Below are positions 46,247 through 54,497 of a stretch of 64,000 nt of DNA, one piece after another. The DNA is from G963662905 sp963676415. Its GTDB lineage: Bacteria; Bacteroidota; Bacteroidia; Bacteroidales; WRLA01. Each line of letters begins with the position of its first letter. The first letter of the stretch is position 1. The stretch covers positions 4,216,001 to 4,280,000 of the forward strand of contig OY781097.1 in assembly GCA_963676415.1 (NCBI GenBank), in the 5' to 3' direction. Under the pieces are notes generated by a model. It was not told the origin of the DNA and did not search any database. It saw only the letters and a program-made list of their open reading frames with translations. The translations under genes were made by a program, and so were the position numbers.

Positions 46247-47269
46247 TTACTTGGTATTTTTCTTATAAAGGCGGATCATTTTGGGCAGTATTTCAGCCAC
46301 ATCGCCGATGATGGTATAATCCGCAATGGCGTTGATAGGCGCATCCGGATCATTATTGATGGAAATAATTTTGGACGACTGGTCCATTCCTGCGCGGTGC
46401 TGCACTGCTCCGGAAATTCCGCAGGCGATATACAGTTTTGGCCGAACAGTAACACCCGTTTGGCCAATCTGGCGCTCGTGGCCAACCAAACCGGCATCCA
46501 CAGCTGCGCGCGATGCTCCCACCTCACCTCCGAGCAAGTCGGCCAGTTCGTAGAGCATGTTGAAATTTTCTTTGGAACCCACACCATAACCTCCGGCAAT
46601 AATTACCTGCGAAGCTTTAATGTTCACTTTTGGGGGCTCAATATGGCGTTCAATAATCTGAACAACAAAATCCTCGTCTTTCAGGATTTCCGAAGCATTG
46701 ATCGCCTTCAGCTCGCCTTTGTAACTTTCGGAAACAATTTCTTTCTTCATCACGCCTTCGCGTACCGTAGCCATTTGCGGACGGGTTTCGGGGTTGATGA
46801 TGGTCGCGATGATGTTTCCACCAAAAGCAGGACGGATCTGATAGAGCAATTGTGGGTAATGCTTTTTTGCTTTTTTGTCTTCGTGTTCGCCAATCACCAG
46901 GCTGGTACAATCGGCAGTAAGACCACAGCGCAAGGCAGATGCAATACGTGGTGCCAGATCGCGACCTACTGATGTTGCTCCAAAAAGTGCTATTTCGGGT
47001 TTTTCCTGCTCAAAAACAGTGCGCACAATTGCTGCATGCGGTAAAGTAGCATAAGGGAAAAGCCCTTCCATATCGGCTTTATGCACCACATCAACGCCAA
47101 AAGGGAATACTTCTGCTTCAATGCCTTCGATGCCTGTACCGGCAATGATTGCTTCGAGTTTTACGTTCAATTCGTCGGCAAGCGTACGGCCTTTTGTAAG
47201 AAGTTCGAGGCTTACGTCGGCTATATGCTTCTCTTCTGTGACTTCACAATATACAAATACGTTATTCAC
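46247..47269 (-). CDS. etfA: Electron transfer flavoprotein subunit alpha
   Basis: 340 residues. It forms a heterodimer with EtfB and carries the FAD that takes electrons from the acyl-CoA dehydrogenase. The C-terminal FAD-binding domain shows the signature VIIAGGYGVGSKENF, then LLGGEVGASRAAVDAG, GQTGVTVRPKLYIACGISG, QHRAGMDQS and IISINNDPDAPI. The N-terminal ETF domain starts NNVFVYCEVTEEKH. The gene lies 19 bp after etfB and 21 bp before the dehydrogenase gene, all on the same strand. Confidence 0.96.
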   Translation of the reverse strand: MNNVFVYCEVTEEKHIADVSLELLTKGRTLADELNVKLEAIIAGTGIEGIEAEVFPFGVDVVHKADMEGLFPYATLPHAAIVRTVFEQEKPEIALFGATSVGRDLAPRIASALRCGLTADCTSLVIGEHEDKKAKKHYPQLLYQIRPAFGGNIIATIINPETRPQMATVREGVMKKEIVSESYKGELKAINASEILKDEDFVVQIIERHIEPPKVNIKASQVIIAGGYGVGSKENFNMLYELADLLGGEVGASRAAVDAGLVGHERQIGQTGVTVRPKLYIACGISGAVQHRAGMDQSSKIISINNDPDAPINAIADYTIIGDVAEILPKMIRLYKKNTK

Positions 47270-47288
47270 TTTCTTCTTTTTTAAGTTA

Positions 47289-48158
47289 TTAGCCGATTAC
47301 GTGGCTTGCAATTAATTCTTTCATTAACAGGTCGATATCATCTGCACTGTCGGTAAGCACTTTGGTTTCTTTGGCTTTAAACACAACGTTTTCGATGGTT
47401 TTCACCTTCGTAGGCGAACCCGATAAACCCAGCTGTTCCACATCGGCCAGGATATCTTCCACAGACCATTCCTCTATATTAAGGTATGGGCGCTGACGCA
47501 ATTCTGTATAGTCTTTGGTTTCGCTCTGAAGCTCAGTAACCGTTCTGGCGTGTTTAAATTTCATCATCAGTTTGGCATGACGTGGACGGCAATCAGGAGC
47601 TGAGCTGTGCACGGTAACCGTAAGAGGCATTGCGCTGCTAACGGTCTCCACGCCACGTTCGAGCCTGCGCTTAATGGTCAGCTTTTCGGTAGTAGCTCCT
47701 ACCAGTTCTTCGGCATATGTAACCTGCGGCATATTCAATTTTTCGGCTGTTTGCGGGCCAACCTGAGCTGTATCGCCATCAATAGCCTGACGTCCGGCAA
47801 CAACCACATCAACTTTGCCCAGTTTTTTCACTGCCAAAGCAAGTGCATAACTGGTAGCCAAAGTATCAGAACCGGCAAATTTACGGTCGGTAATCAGATA
47901 ACCTTTATCGGCACCACGGTAGAGCGATTCACGGATCACTTCGCTGGCACGGTAAGGCCCCATAGTAAGGATAATCACCTCCGATCCGGGCACCTGATCT
48001 TTCACGCGCAAAGCAAATTCGAGCGCATTGAGGTCTTCCGGATTATAAATAGCAGGCAGGGCTGCTCTGTTAACTGTGCCATCGGCTTTCATTGCATCTT
48101 TCCCCACATTCCTTGTGTCGGGCACCTGTTTGGCAAGAACAACAATTTTTAAACTCAT
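47289..48158 (-). CDS. etfB: Electron transfer flavoprotein subunit beta
   Basis: 289 residues, first gene of the operon. Landmarks are VVLAKQVPDTRNVG at the start, IYNPEDLNALEFALRVKD, the AMP/ADP-binding stretch GRQAIDGDTAQVGPQTAEKL in part (about 121-140), and PDCRPRHAKLMMKFKHA near the end. This beta subunit binds the nucleotide and joins EtfA. Length is slightly above the usual 250-260 because of a C-terminal helix (SADDIDLLMKELI). A well-formed promoter lies 44-74 bases upstream. Confidence 0.96.
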   Translation of the reverse strand: MSLKIVVLAKQVPDTRNVGKDAMKADGTVNRAALPAIYNPEDLNALEFALRVKDQVPGSEVIILTMGPYRASEVIRESLYRGADKGYLITDRKFAGSDTLATSYALALAVKKLGKVDVVVAGRQAIDGDTAQVGPQTAEKLNMPQVTYAEELVGATTEKLTIKRRLERGVETVSSAMPLTVTVHSSAPDCRPRHAKLMMKFKHARTVTELQSETKDYTELRQRPYLNIEEWSVEDILADVEQLGLSGSPTKVKTIENVVFKAKETKVLTDSADDIDLLMKELIASHVIG

Positions 48159-48201
48159 ATATTTTTAATATTATCGCTTATTTTCTCGCTTTTTAAGACC
48201 T

Positions 48202-48232
48202 GCAAAGATAACAAATAATGGTATTCGGCAAA
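48202..48232 (-). promoter_or_regulatory. Promoter of the etf operon: TTTG-N18-TATCTTTGC
   Basis: On the minus strand the -33 TTTG is at 48232-48229 and the -7 box TATCTTTGC at 48210-48202, 18 bases apart. This is the clearest promoter in the window together with the one before the riboswitch. Confidence 0.75.
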
Positions 48233-48323
48233 GCCTTAACCAACAATCTGAAAGCAAGATATTTATATGGTTTTATCCTATTAATATCAGGAACAGGATT
48301 AGCTGCTACATACAAAATTTCCC

Positions 48324-48331
48324 TACCTTTG
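48324..48331 (+). promoter_or_regulatory. -7 box TACCTTTG before the cyclase gene
   Basis: TACCTTTG lies 23 bases before ATG 48355, supporting that start. Confidence 0.5.
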
Positions 48332-48354
48332 AAAATCAGGAAAAAAACTGCACC

Positions 48355-49383
48355 ATGCTCAAAGAACATATTTCACGCTCGCTGTTTCCCTTCCTTTTGT
48401 CGGGAGTTTTGACCGGAACTTTTGTATATGTTTTCATCGATGGCACCCTTGCCTCCCTGCTGCTCTTCTGCCTGATGGGCATGATGTGCTATACCAGCAT
48501 CTATTTATATTCAGCTATTTACAATGCACAACTGCGACCACACCTGCCGGTTTATGCTTCCGTTCTGATCAATTCTGTTGTTTCTGTTTTGCTGATTTAT
48601 ATCAACCTCATCATAATCATCGGTCTGGTCAATCCAAATGGAATTTTATTTGTTTTTGCTCATTGGCGCGACACTCTTTTAAACCCATCCATCCAGCAGG
48701 GCATGATTTTCGGCCTGGCACTGAGTGTTGCAATCAATGTTTATCTGAGCATTTCGGAGCTTTTTGGACAGCGCAACCTCATCAACCTGGTTTTAGGACG
48801 ATACAGCAAAGCACATGAAGTGGAGCGCGTATTTATGTTTGCCGATTTAAAAGACTCGACCAGCATTGCAGAGCAATTGGGACACAAACGTTTCCTCGAT
48901 TTGCTCAATGCGGTTTTCGAAGATATGAGCAAAGCAATTTCAAAACGTAAAGGCCAGATTTACAAATATGTGGGCGATGAAATCATTATTGTTTGGAAGC
49001 CACGCGAAGCCTTTAAAAAAGCGGCCTGCCTGCAAACTTTTATCGATATGGATGCCAATATCCAAAAACGCAGCACATTCTACACCGACCGCTTTGGCCT
49101 GCTTCCCGCTTTCAAAGCCGGATTGCATGGTGGGTATGCCATTACGGGCGAACTGGGCTATTTCCGCAAAGAAATTACTTTTTTGGGCGATGTAGTCAAC
49201 ACTACCGCCCGTATCGAAGGCGAATGCAACCGCCTGAACCAAAAGCTGGTATATTCGGAATACATTGCTTCCAGAACAGATGTTCCCGACGGTTTTGAGC
49301 AAATTGAACTGGGGGAGCATCATTTGAGAGGGAAGAGTGATAGCATTCAACTTTTCGGTCTAAACAGCTCCAAAATACTATGA
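48355..49383 (+). CDS. Membrane-bound class III adenylate/guanylate cyclase
   Basis: 342 residues. The first ~140 residues hold three or four membrane helices (for example SVLLIYINLIIIIGLV), and the rest is a cytoplasmic cyclase domain. Metal-binding Asp164 is in VFMFADLKDST and Asp208 in YKYVGDEIIIVW. LGDVVNTTARIEGEC supplies Asn282 and Arg286 for the transition state, and HLRGKSDSIQLFGL ends the domain. All residues for an active homodimer appear present. The product (cAMP or cGMP) cannot be told from this. No cNMP-binding regulator is in the window. The -7 box at 48324 supports the start. Confidence 0.9.
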   Translation: MLKEHISRSLFPFLLSGVLTGTFVYVFIDGTLASLLLFCLMGMMCYTSIYLYSAIYNAQLRPHLPVYASVLINSVVSVLLIYINLIIIIGLVNPNGILFVFAHWRDTLLNPSIQQGMIFGLALSVAINVYLSISELFGQRNLINLVLGRYSKAHEVERVFMFADLKDSTSIAEQLGHKRFLDLLNAVFEDMSKAISKRKGQIYKYVGDEIIIVWKPREAFKKAACLQTFIDMDANIQKRSTFYTDRFGLLPAFKAGLHGGYAITGELGYFRKEITFLGDVVNTTARIEGECNRLNQKLVYSEYIASRTDVPDGFEQIELGEHHLRGKSDSIQLFGLNSSKIL

Positions 49384-49420
49384 AATTGTTAAAAACCATT
49401 TCCCTTTCATATTTCTTTTT

Positions 49421-49428
49421 TATTTTTG
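49421..49428 (+). promoter_or_regulatory. -7 box TATTTTTG before the toxin-antitoxin pair
   Basis: TATTTTTG lies 15 bases before the antitoxin ATG at 49443 and fits transcription starting just before it. Confidence 0.4.
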
Positions 49429-49442
49429 TTAAAAAAACAATT

Positions 49443-49685
49443 ATGGATATCCAAGCCCGAAAACTTAATTTCATTCAGGAATTTTTAAGACTTCAGAATG
49501 AGGAAATTATTACGAAGTTCGAGAAAATGCTACGCATTGAAAAAAAGAAAAGTTATGAAGCTGAACTTTCCCCAATGTCTCTAGATGAATTTAATAACAT
49601 GATTGATAGTGCTGAGGAAGATGTTAGAGAAGGAAGAGTCATACCCGTTTCTAAACTAAAAGATGAAGTTAACTCATGGACTTAA
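49443..49685 (+). CDS. Antitoxin of a RelE/ParE-type toxin-antitoxin pair
   Basis: 80 residues from ATG 49443. The frame is open from 49380, but the earlier part overlaps the cyclase end and carries the promoter box. The protein is small, charged and helical (IQARKLNFIQEFLRLQNEE), with a C-terminal part MSLDEFNNMIDSAEEDVREG typical of Bacteroidota antitoxins that wrap the toxin. No clear DNA-binding domain is seen. Its stop overlaps the toxin start by 10 bases, so the two are translated together. Confidence 0.8.
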   Translation: MDIQARKLNFIQEFLRLQNEEIITKFEKMLRIEKKKSYEAELSPMSLDEFNNMIDSAEEDVREGRVIPVSKLKDEVNSWT

Positions 49686-49984
49686 AAATTCTGTGGACAG
49701 AAACGGCCAGAAATCAACTTGAAAATATTTTTGACTATTACAAAGCCAATGTTTCACCAAAAACAGCAAAAAAAATAATTGGAAAAATTATTAACACAAC
49801 CCTTATTTTGAAAAAAACCCCATTCATTGGCCAAAAAGAAGAATTATTGATCACAAGAAAGAAAAAACATCATTATTTAATACAAGGGAATTACAAAATC
49901 ATCTATTGGATAGAAGGCGGTTATGTTCATATTGCATCAGTGTACGATTGTAGACAAAATCCTTCGAAGATGTTGGAATTATAA
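49676..49984 (+). CDS. RelE/ParE family toxin
   Basis: 102 residues of the RelE/ParE fold: ILWTETARNQLENIFDYY at the start, then the helical pair with AKKIIGKIINTT and the closing strands YLIQGNYKIIYWIEG and IASVYDCRQNPSKM. Family members either cut ribosome-bound mRNA (RelE) or poison gyrase (ParE); the motifs here do not decide between them. The paired antitoxin precedes it with a 10-base overlap. Lower GC than the genes on both sides suggests separate acquisition, as is common for such modules. Confidence 0.87.
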   Translation: MDLKILWTETARNQLENIFDYYKANVSPKTAKKIIGKIINTTLILKKTPFIGQKEELLITRKKKHHYLIQGNYKIIYWIEGGYVHIASVYDCRQNPSKMLEL

Positions 49985-50050
49985 AGTGACACATCCCTAT
50001 TACAATTATAGATACTTATTTCATTTTACCCCCCTACACCCCACCAAAGC

Positions 50051-53000
50051 ATGAAATACTACGCCGATCTCCACATCCACTCACATTACAGCATGGCGAC
50101 TTCCAAAATGCTGACGCCTGAATATCTTGATCTGGCGGCGCGCCAAAAAGGGATTTCTGTGATAGGCACGGGCGATTTTACCCATCCGGGATGGCTGGCC
50201 GAAATGAAAGAAAAGCTTGATCCGCTCGACAATGGACTTTTCAACCTGAAAGACGGCCTGCGACCGGATGTAGGGCGCAATATCAATGCAGGTTTCCAGC
50301 CGCATTTTATCCTTACAGCGGAAATCAGTAATATTTATAAAAAGAACGGCAAAGTGCGCAAAGTCCACAATGTAGTGCTGGCACCGGATTTCAGCACAGT
50401 GGAGCGCATTCAGCATAACCTGCAGCAAGGTGGTTTCAATATCACCTCCGATGGCCGACCCATTCTCGGACTCGATTCGCGCGACCTGCTCGAAATGCTG
50501 CTGAGCGTGGATGAACGCATTTTGCTCATCCCTGCGCATATCTGGACGCCCTGGTTTTCGGCTTTGGGCGCACGCTCCGGTTTTGATTCCATTGAAGAAT
50601 GTTATGAAGATCTCAGCCAGCACATCACCGCTGTGGAAACCGGACTTTCGACCGATGCGCCCATGAACTGGATGTGCAGCAGCCTTGATAAATTTACGCT
50701 GCTCAGCAATTCCGATGCACACAGTCCCGATAAGTTGGGGCGCAATGCCAATATTTTCCTGTGCGAAGCCTCTTACGATGGCATTGTACAGGCATTGGCA
50801 AAGCCCGACGGACGATTTGGCGGCACGGTGGATATGTATCCGCAGGAAGGAAAATACCACTATGCCGGCCACAGAAAATGTGGCATTTGCTTTGATCCGG
50901 TACAAACCGCACAACATCAAGGGATTTGCCCCGTATGCGGTAAAAAAATCACTATGGGCGTCATCAACCGGATTGTGGAACTTTCCGATCGCGAAAAAAT
51001 AGAAGAACGTCCCAATCGTAAGGAATTTCAATACATTATCCCGCTTAAAGAGATACTCTCCGAAATTTATCAATGTGGCGCACAATCCAAAACCATTACA
51101 CGCCAGTACCATGCAATCATCCAAAACATTGCGCCAGAGCTGCCTCTGCTGCTTGAAATCAGCCTTGACGAAATTGAAGCTAAAGGCGGCAAACTACTGT
51201 CCGAAGCTATTGGACGTATGCGCAGCGGACGTGTGCACATCAAAGAAGGATTTGATGGCGAATACGGCAGCATCAAGGTATTTGAAGCAGATGAGCTGGC
51301 TTATTATCAGCAGGATATGCTTTTTTCGGATGAAAGGAAAGCAGCTCCGAAAAAGCGTCCTTTATTGAATTTTGACCTAAGTCTCTATCATGCAGCCATG
51401 AAGGATCAGAAGAATGAAGAAGCTTTAGCAGCCGAACCAAAACCAACATATAATCACCGCTATAATGATATGCAGCAAAAAGCTGTAGATCATATGGAAG
51501 GTGCTGCATTGGTGCTGGCCGGTCCGGGAACAGGCAAAACCCATGTACTGACAGGACGTATCGTGCAGATGATCAAAGAAAAGGACATTGATCCCGGGCG
51601 CATCCTTGCCGTGACCTTCACGCGCAGGGCAGCCGGGGAAATGCGCGAACGCCTGGCCGCACGCCTCAGCAGGGAAATCAGCAACAAAATGATGGTTTCC
51701 ACCTTTCATGCACTGGGCTTGATGCTGCTTCGGGAAAATATGCCCGGCAAAGACATCAACATCATCAGCGACAGCAAAAAAGCAGGATTGATTGCCAGCG
51801 CTTTAGGGCTTTCAAGCAAAGAAGCCAATGCTTTCTGTGAAAAAATCGCTACATCTAAAAGCAAATCATCCTCAGAAATGGATGATGATATCCGGCTTTA
51901 TGACGAAATCCTGGAAAAAAACGGCCTCACCGACCTCGAAGACCTCATCCGCAAGCCTGTGCTGCTGGCCCGGCAAGATGAAGATTTCCGGAACCTCCTG
52001 GCCTTAAAATACGATTATGTCTTAATTGATGAATATCAAGACATTAACGAACAGCAATATCATTTACTGAAACTCTTCCTGAACCGTCATCAAAACCTTT
52101 TTGCCATTGGCGACCCGCATCAGGCGATTTATGGTTTCCGGGGAGCCGATGTGGGACTGATCCGCCGTTTCCGGGATGATTATCCAGACGCAAAAATCTT
52201 CAAGCTGGAAGTCAGCTATCGCTGTCCGGATAATTTTATCCGTGCTGCCGACAGTGTGCTCAGCGAGGAAGTAAGCCAGACGCACAAAATCCTTAACGGC
52301 ATGCAAAGGGACATTAAAATCAGCATCAGCGATTACGCAACTGACAAGGCAGAGGCAGAAGGAATTGCCCGGATCATTGAAGATTTATCAGGCGGGCTGC
52401 GGTTTTTCAGCATGGACAGCGGCATCAGCAAAAGCAATCTGGATACCGATCATGCTCTATCCGGTTTTGGGATATTATGCCGCACCACACGACAGTTTGA
52501 TTGCATTGCCGAAGCGCTGAACAATCACTCCATTCCATTTAAAAGCAGCAACGATTTGCCGCTTTTCCGCAAGAAAAACATTGCAGAAGCTTTGGAAACC
52601 CTGATCGGGATTTACAGTAAAGAAGAACAAACTCCCGAAGAATACCGGAATATTCCCTTTTTAAGTGCGCAAAACCAAATGCACGAAAATCTGAGGCTGA
52701 TATTGCAGCATCAAAAAAGCATGGGCATAAAAATCGGGAAAAACGAAGAAAACCAGATTGTGCGCATCATAGCGCGATACAATAACAATCCGCAGCTTTT
52801 GAGTGACGATATGCAACTGGGCAGCAAATGGGAAGAAATGCACCATCAAAGCGAACATGTGCACCTGATGACCATGCACGCTTCCAAAGGACTGGAATTT
52901 AGAAGCGTTTTCCTGCCCGGCCTCGAACAGCAACTGATGCCTTATACATTTTTCAGGCAGGAGACCGACATTGCCGAGGAAGAGCGTTTGCTTTATGTAG

Positions 53001-53188
53001 CGATGACACGCGCCAAGGAAAAGCTGTTTTTGAGCCATGCGGCGAAACGCCATATTTTTGGCAGGGAAATGGAAAGCAACCCCAGTTACTTCCTGAGCAG
53101 AATCAGTGAAAGCCTGCTGGAACGGGAAAAGAGGGAAATCCGGCAAAAGAAGAAAGATGAGGGGGACAGCCAGTTGAGTTTGTTTTAG
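50051..53188 (+). CDS. Endonuclease Q-like PHP nuclease fused to a UvrD/PcrA-type helicase
   Basis: 1045 residues. Residues 1-420 resemble EndoQ, which nicks DNA at deaminated bases. PHP metal ligands are visible as DLHIHSHYS (His8, His10), GTGDFTHPG (Asp42, His45), IPAHIW (His163) and SNSDAHSPDKLG (Asp222, His224). A zinc finger follows with Cys277/280 and Cys293/296. Residues about 465-1045 form a superfamily 1 helicase: GPGTGKT (491-497), AVTFTRRAAGEMRERL, DEYQDINEQQ, GDPHQAIYGFRGAD, VSYRC, and TMHASKGLEF with LLYVAMTRAKEKL near the end. The fusion suggests that damage nicking and strand unwinding are coupled. It is cytoplasmic and transcribed alone. Confidence 0.88.
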   Translation: MKYYADLHIHSHYSMATSKMLTPEYLDLAARQKGISVIGTGDFTHPGWLAEMKEKLDPLDNGLFNLKDGLRPDVGRNINAGFQPHFILTAEISNIYKKNGKVRKVHNVVLAPDFSTVERIQHNLQQGGFNITSDGRPILGLDSRDLLEMLLSVDERILLIPAHIWTPWFSALGARSGFDSIEECYEDLSQHITAVETGLSTDAPMNWMCSSLDKFTLLSNSDAHSPDKLGRNANIFLCEASYDGIVQALAKPDGRFGGTVDMYPQEGKYHYAGHRKCGICFDPVQTAQHQGICPVCGKKITMGVINRIVELSDREKIEERPNRKEFQYIIPLKEILSEIYQCGAQSKTITRQYHAIIQNIAPELPLLLEISLDEIEAKGGKLLSEAIGRMRSGRVHIKEGFDGEYGSIKVFEADELAYYQQDMLFSDERKAAPKKRPLLNFDLSLYHAAMKDQKNEEALAAEPKPTYNHRYNDMQQKAVDHMEGAALVLAGPGTGKTHVLTGRIVQMIKEKDIDPGRILAVTFTRRAAGEMRERLAARLSREISNKMMVSTFHALGLMLLRENMPGKDINIISDSKKAGLIASALGLSSKEANAFCEKIATSKSKSSSEMDDDIRLYDEILEKNGLTDLEDLIRKPVLLARQDEDFRNLLALKYDYVLIDEYQDINEQQYHLLKLFLNRHQNLFAIGDPHQAIYGFRGADVGLIRRFRDDYPDAKIFKLEVSYRCPDNFIRAADSVLSEEVSQTHKILNGMQRDIKISISDYATDKAEAEGIARIIEDLSGGLRFFSMDSGISKSNLDTDHALSGFGILCRTTRQFDCIAEALNNHSIPFKSSNDLPLFRKKNIAEALETLIGIYSKEEQTPEEYRNIPFLSAQNQMHENLRLILQHQKSMGIKIGKNEENQIVRIIARYNNNPQLLSDDMQLGSKWEEMHHQSEHVHLMTMHASKGLEFRSVFLPGLEQQLMPYTFFRQETDIAEEERLLYVAMTRAKEKLFLSHAAKRHIFGREMESNPSYFLSRISESLLEREKREIRQKKKDEGDSQLSLF

Positions 53189-53471
53189 GTTTTAACCACA
53201 AAGGGCACGAAGTTTTTTCCCGCAAAGGCGCTGAGGCAGTTTTTTTTTGCTCGCTAAGACTCGAAGGCGCAGAGAGACAAAAAACACAGCGAAATATTTC
53301 CGCTATCCTGTAGCTATATTGACTATTGCTCCCGTAGATTTACAAATATTATCGCTGCTCTGCAGCTATATTTGAGTTCAAAATACAAGCGGCAGCGCCG
53401 CGTTGATATAAGGTCATCAAGCGCATTGCGCTGAGCGAAACCGAAGTGAGTCGAGAAGCCCTTTAACCAAC
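53189..53471. repeat. Non-coding dispersed repeats, inverted relative to 1292-1990
   Basis: This gap holds a 'taaccacaaagggcacgaag ... cgcaaaggcgctgagg' repeat related to the block at 1504-1562, and the exact inverted copy (53339-53367) of the 29 bases at 1331-1359. The remaining part (ggcagcgccgcgttgatataagg ... gcattgcgctgagcgaaacc) also looks like a common intergenic repeat. No gene. Confidence 0.7.
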
Positions 53472-54497
53472 CTATGGAATCACCCATGTTTTCAAGCCCC
53501 ATTCCGTGAATTCATAGCGCTGTGCCTGTCCACCGAATTTATTGAGGGCTTCAATAACTTTTGTGCGGCTGTTTTCCGGGCAGTAGAAGGTCATAAAACC
53601 GCCACCGCCAGCACCCGAAATTTTCCCACCGGTTGCTCCATTGGCCATTGCTGTTCGATAAATATCATCAATTAATGGGTTGGAAATCCCTTCGGCCATT
53701 TTCTTTTTGTTTTCCCAGCCAAAATTCAGGATTTTCCCGATCCTGTCTAGCTTTCCACGCAGCAGTGCTTCTTTCATTTGCACGGCCTGTTCTTTGAGTT
53801 TCAGTGTAGCTTCAATCGACTCCTGTTTCTGCTCGGTCACATTCTTGCTTTGTGATTCGATAATGCGCGATGAAAAGCGGCTCGTTTTGGTATAATAAAG
53901 CACCAAGTTATGTGCCAGCTCATTCATATACATGGAGCGGATACGCAAGGGGTTTACGATTACTTTATCGTCTTTGCCGAATTCCATAAAGTTCACACCC
54001 CCAAAAGTCGCTGCGTACTGGTCTTGTTTTCCTCCGGCCATAGCAAGGTCAACACGTTCGATATCATAGGCCAGATGAGACAGATCGTATTCCCCCAGAG
54101 GCAATTGGAGCCATTCGGCAAAAGCCCCCAGAATAGCTACTACCAAGGTAGATGATGTTCCCAAACCGGAACCCGGAGGCGCATCAACAAAAGTGGTCAG
54201 TTCAAAGGAGAGCGGTCTTTTATTGTAATCGCGTACAATCCGGTTGTAAATTCCACGGTGCAAATCAAGCTGCCCGTTAATTCCCAGTTCGTCAACAGCA
54301 TCCAGTTCGTAATATTCGCCTTTATCTACCGAATTAAAAACGATTTTTCCATTATCGAGTGGCCTGATGCTGGCATAAGCATACATGCTGATGGTGGCAT
54401 TGAGTATGCAACCACCGTAAATATCGCTGAAAGGGGCAACATCCGTTCCACCGCCTGCGAGCCCGAGCCTTAAAGGAGCTTTGCTTCGTATTATCAT
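53472..54497 (-). CDS. hddA: GHMP-family sugar kinase, D-glycero-D-manno-heptose 7-phosphate kinase-like
   Basis: 341 residues. GHMP landmarks are KAPLRLGLAGGGTDV at the start, the ATP-binding PPGSGLGTSS (107-116) and KISGAGGGGFMTFY near the C-terminus, plus MAGGKQDQYAATFGG. These fit HddA, which phosphorylates heptose 7-phosphate at O-1 on the way to GDP-heptose for surface glycans, but related fuco- and lincosamide kinases look alike. Its ATG overlaps the stop of the WG-repeat gene (ATGA, 54497-54494), so the two are translationally coupled. No other heptose gene is present here. Confidence 0.82.
   Translation of the reverse strand: MIIRSKAPLRLGLAGGGTDVAPFSDIYGGCILNATISMYAYASIRPLDNGKIVFNSVDKGEYYELDAVDELGINGQLDLHRGIYNRIVRDYNKRPLSFELTTFVDAPPGSGLGTSSTLVVAILGAFAEWLQLPLGEYDLSHLAYDIERVDLAMAGGKQDQYAATFGGVNFMEFGKDDKVIVNPLRIRSMYMNELAHNLVLYYTKTSRFSSRIIESQSKNVTEQKQESIEATLKLKEQAVQMKEALLRGKLDRIGKILNFGWENKKKMAEGISNPLIDDIYRTAMANGATGGKISGAGGGGFMTFYCPENSRTKVIEALNKFGGQAQRYEFTEWGLKTWVIP

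Noticed and set aside
50081..51124. 347-codon open frame on the minus strand
   Set aside because: It is antisense to the nuclease part of the EndoQ-UvrD fusion; cysteine/phenylalanine-rich translation with no family features.
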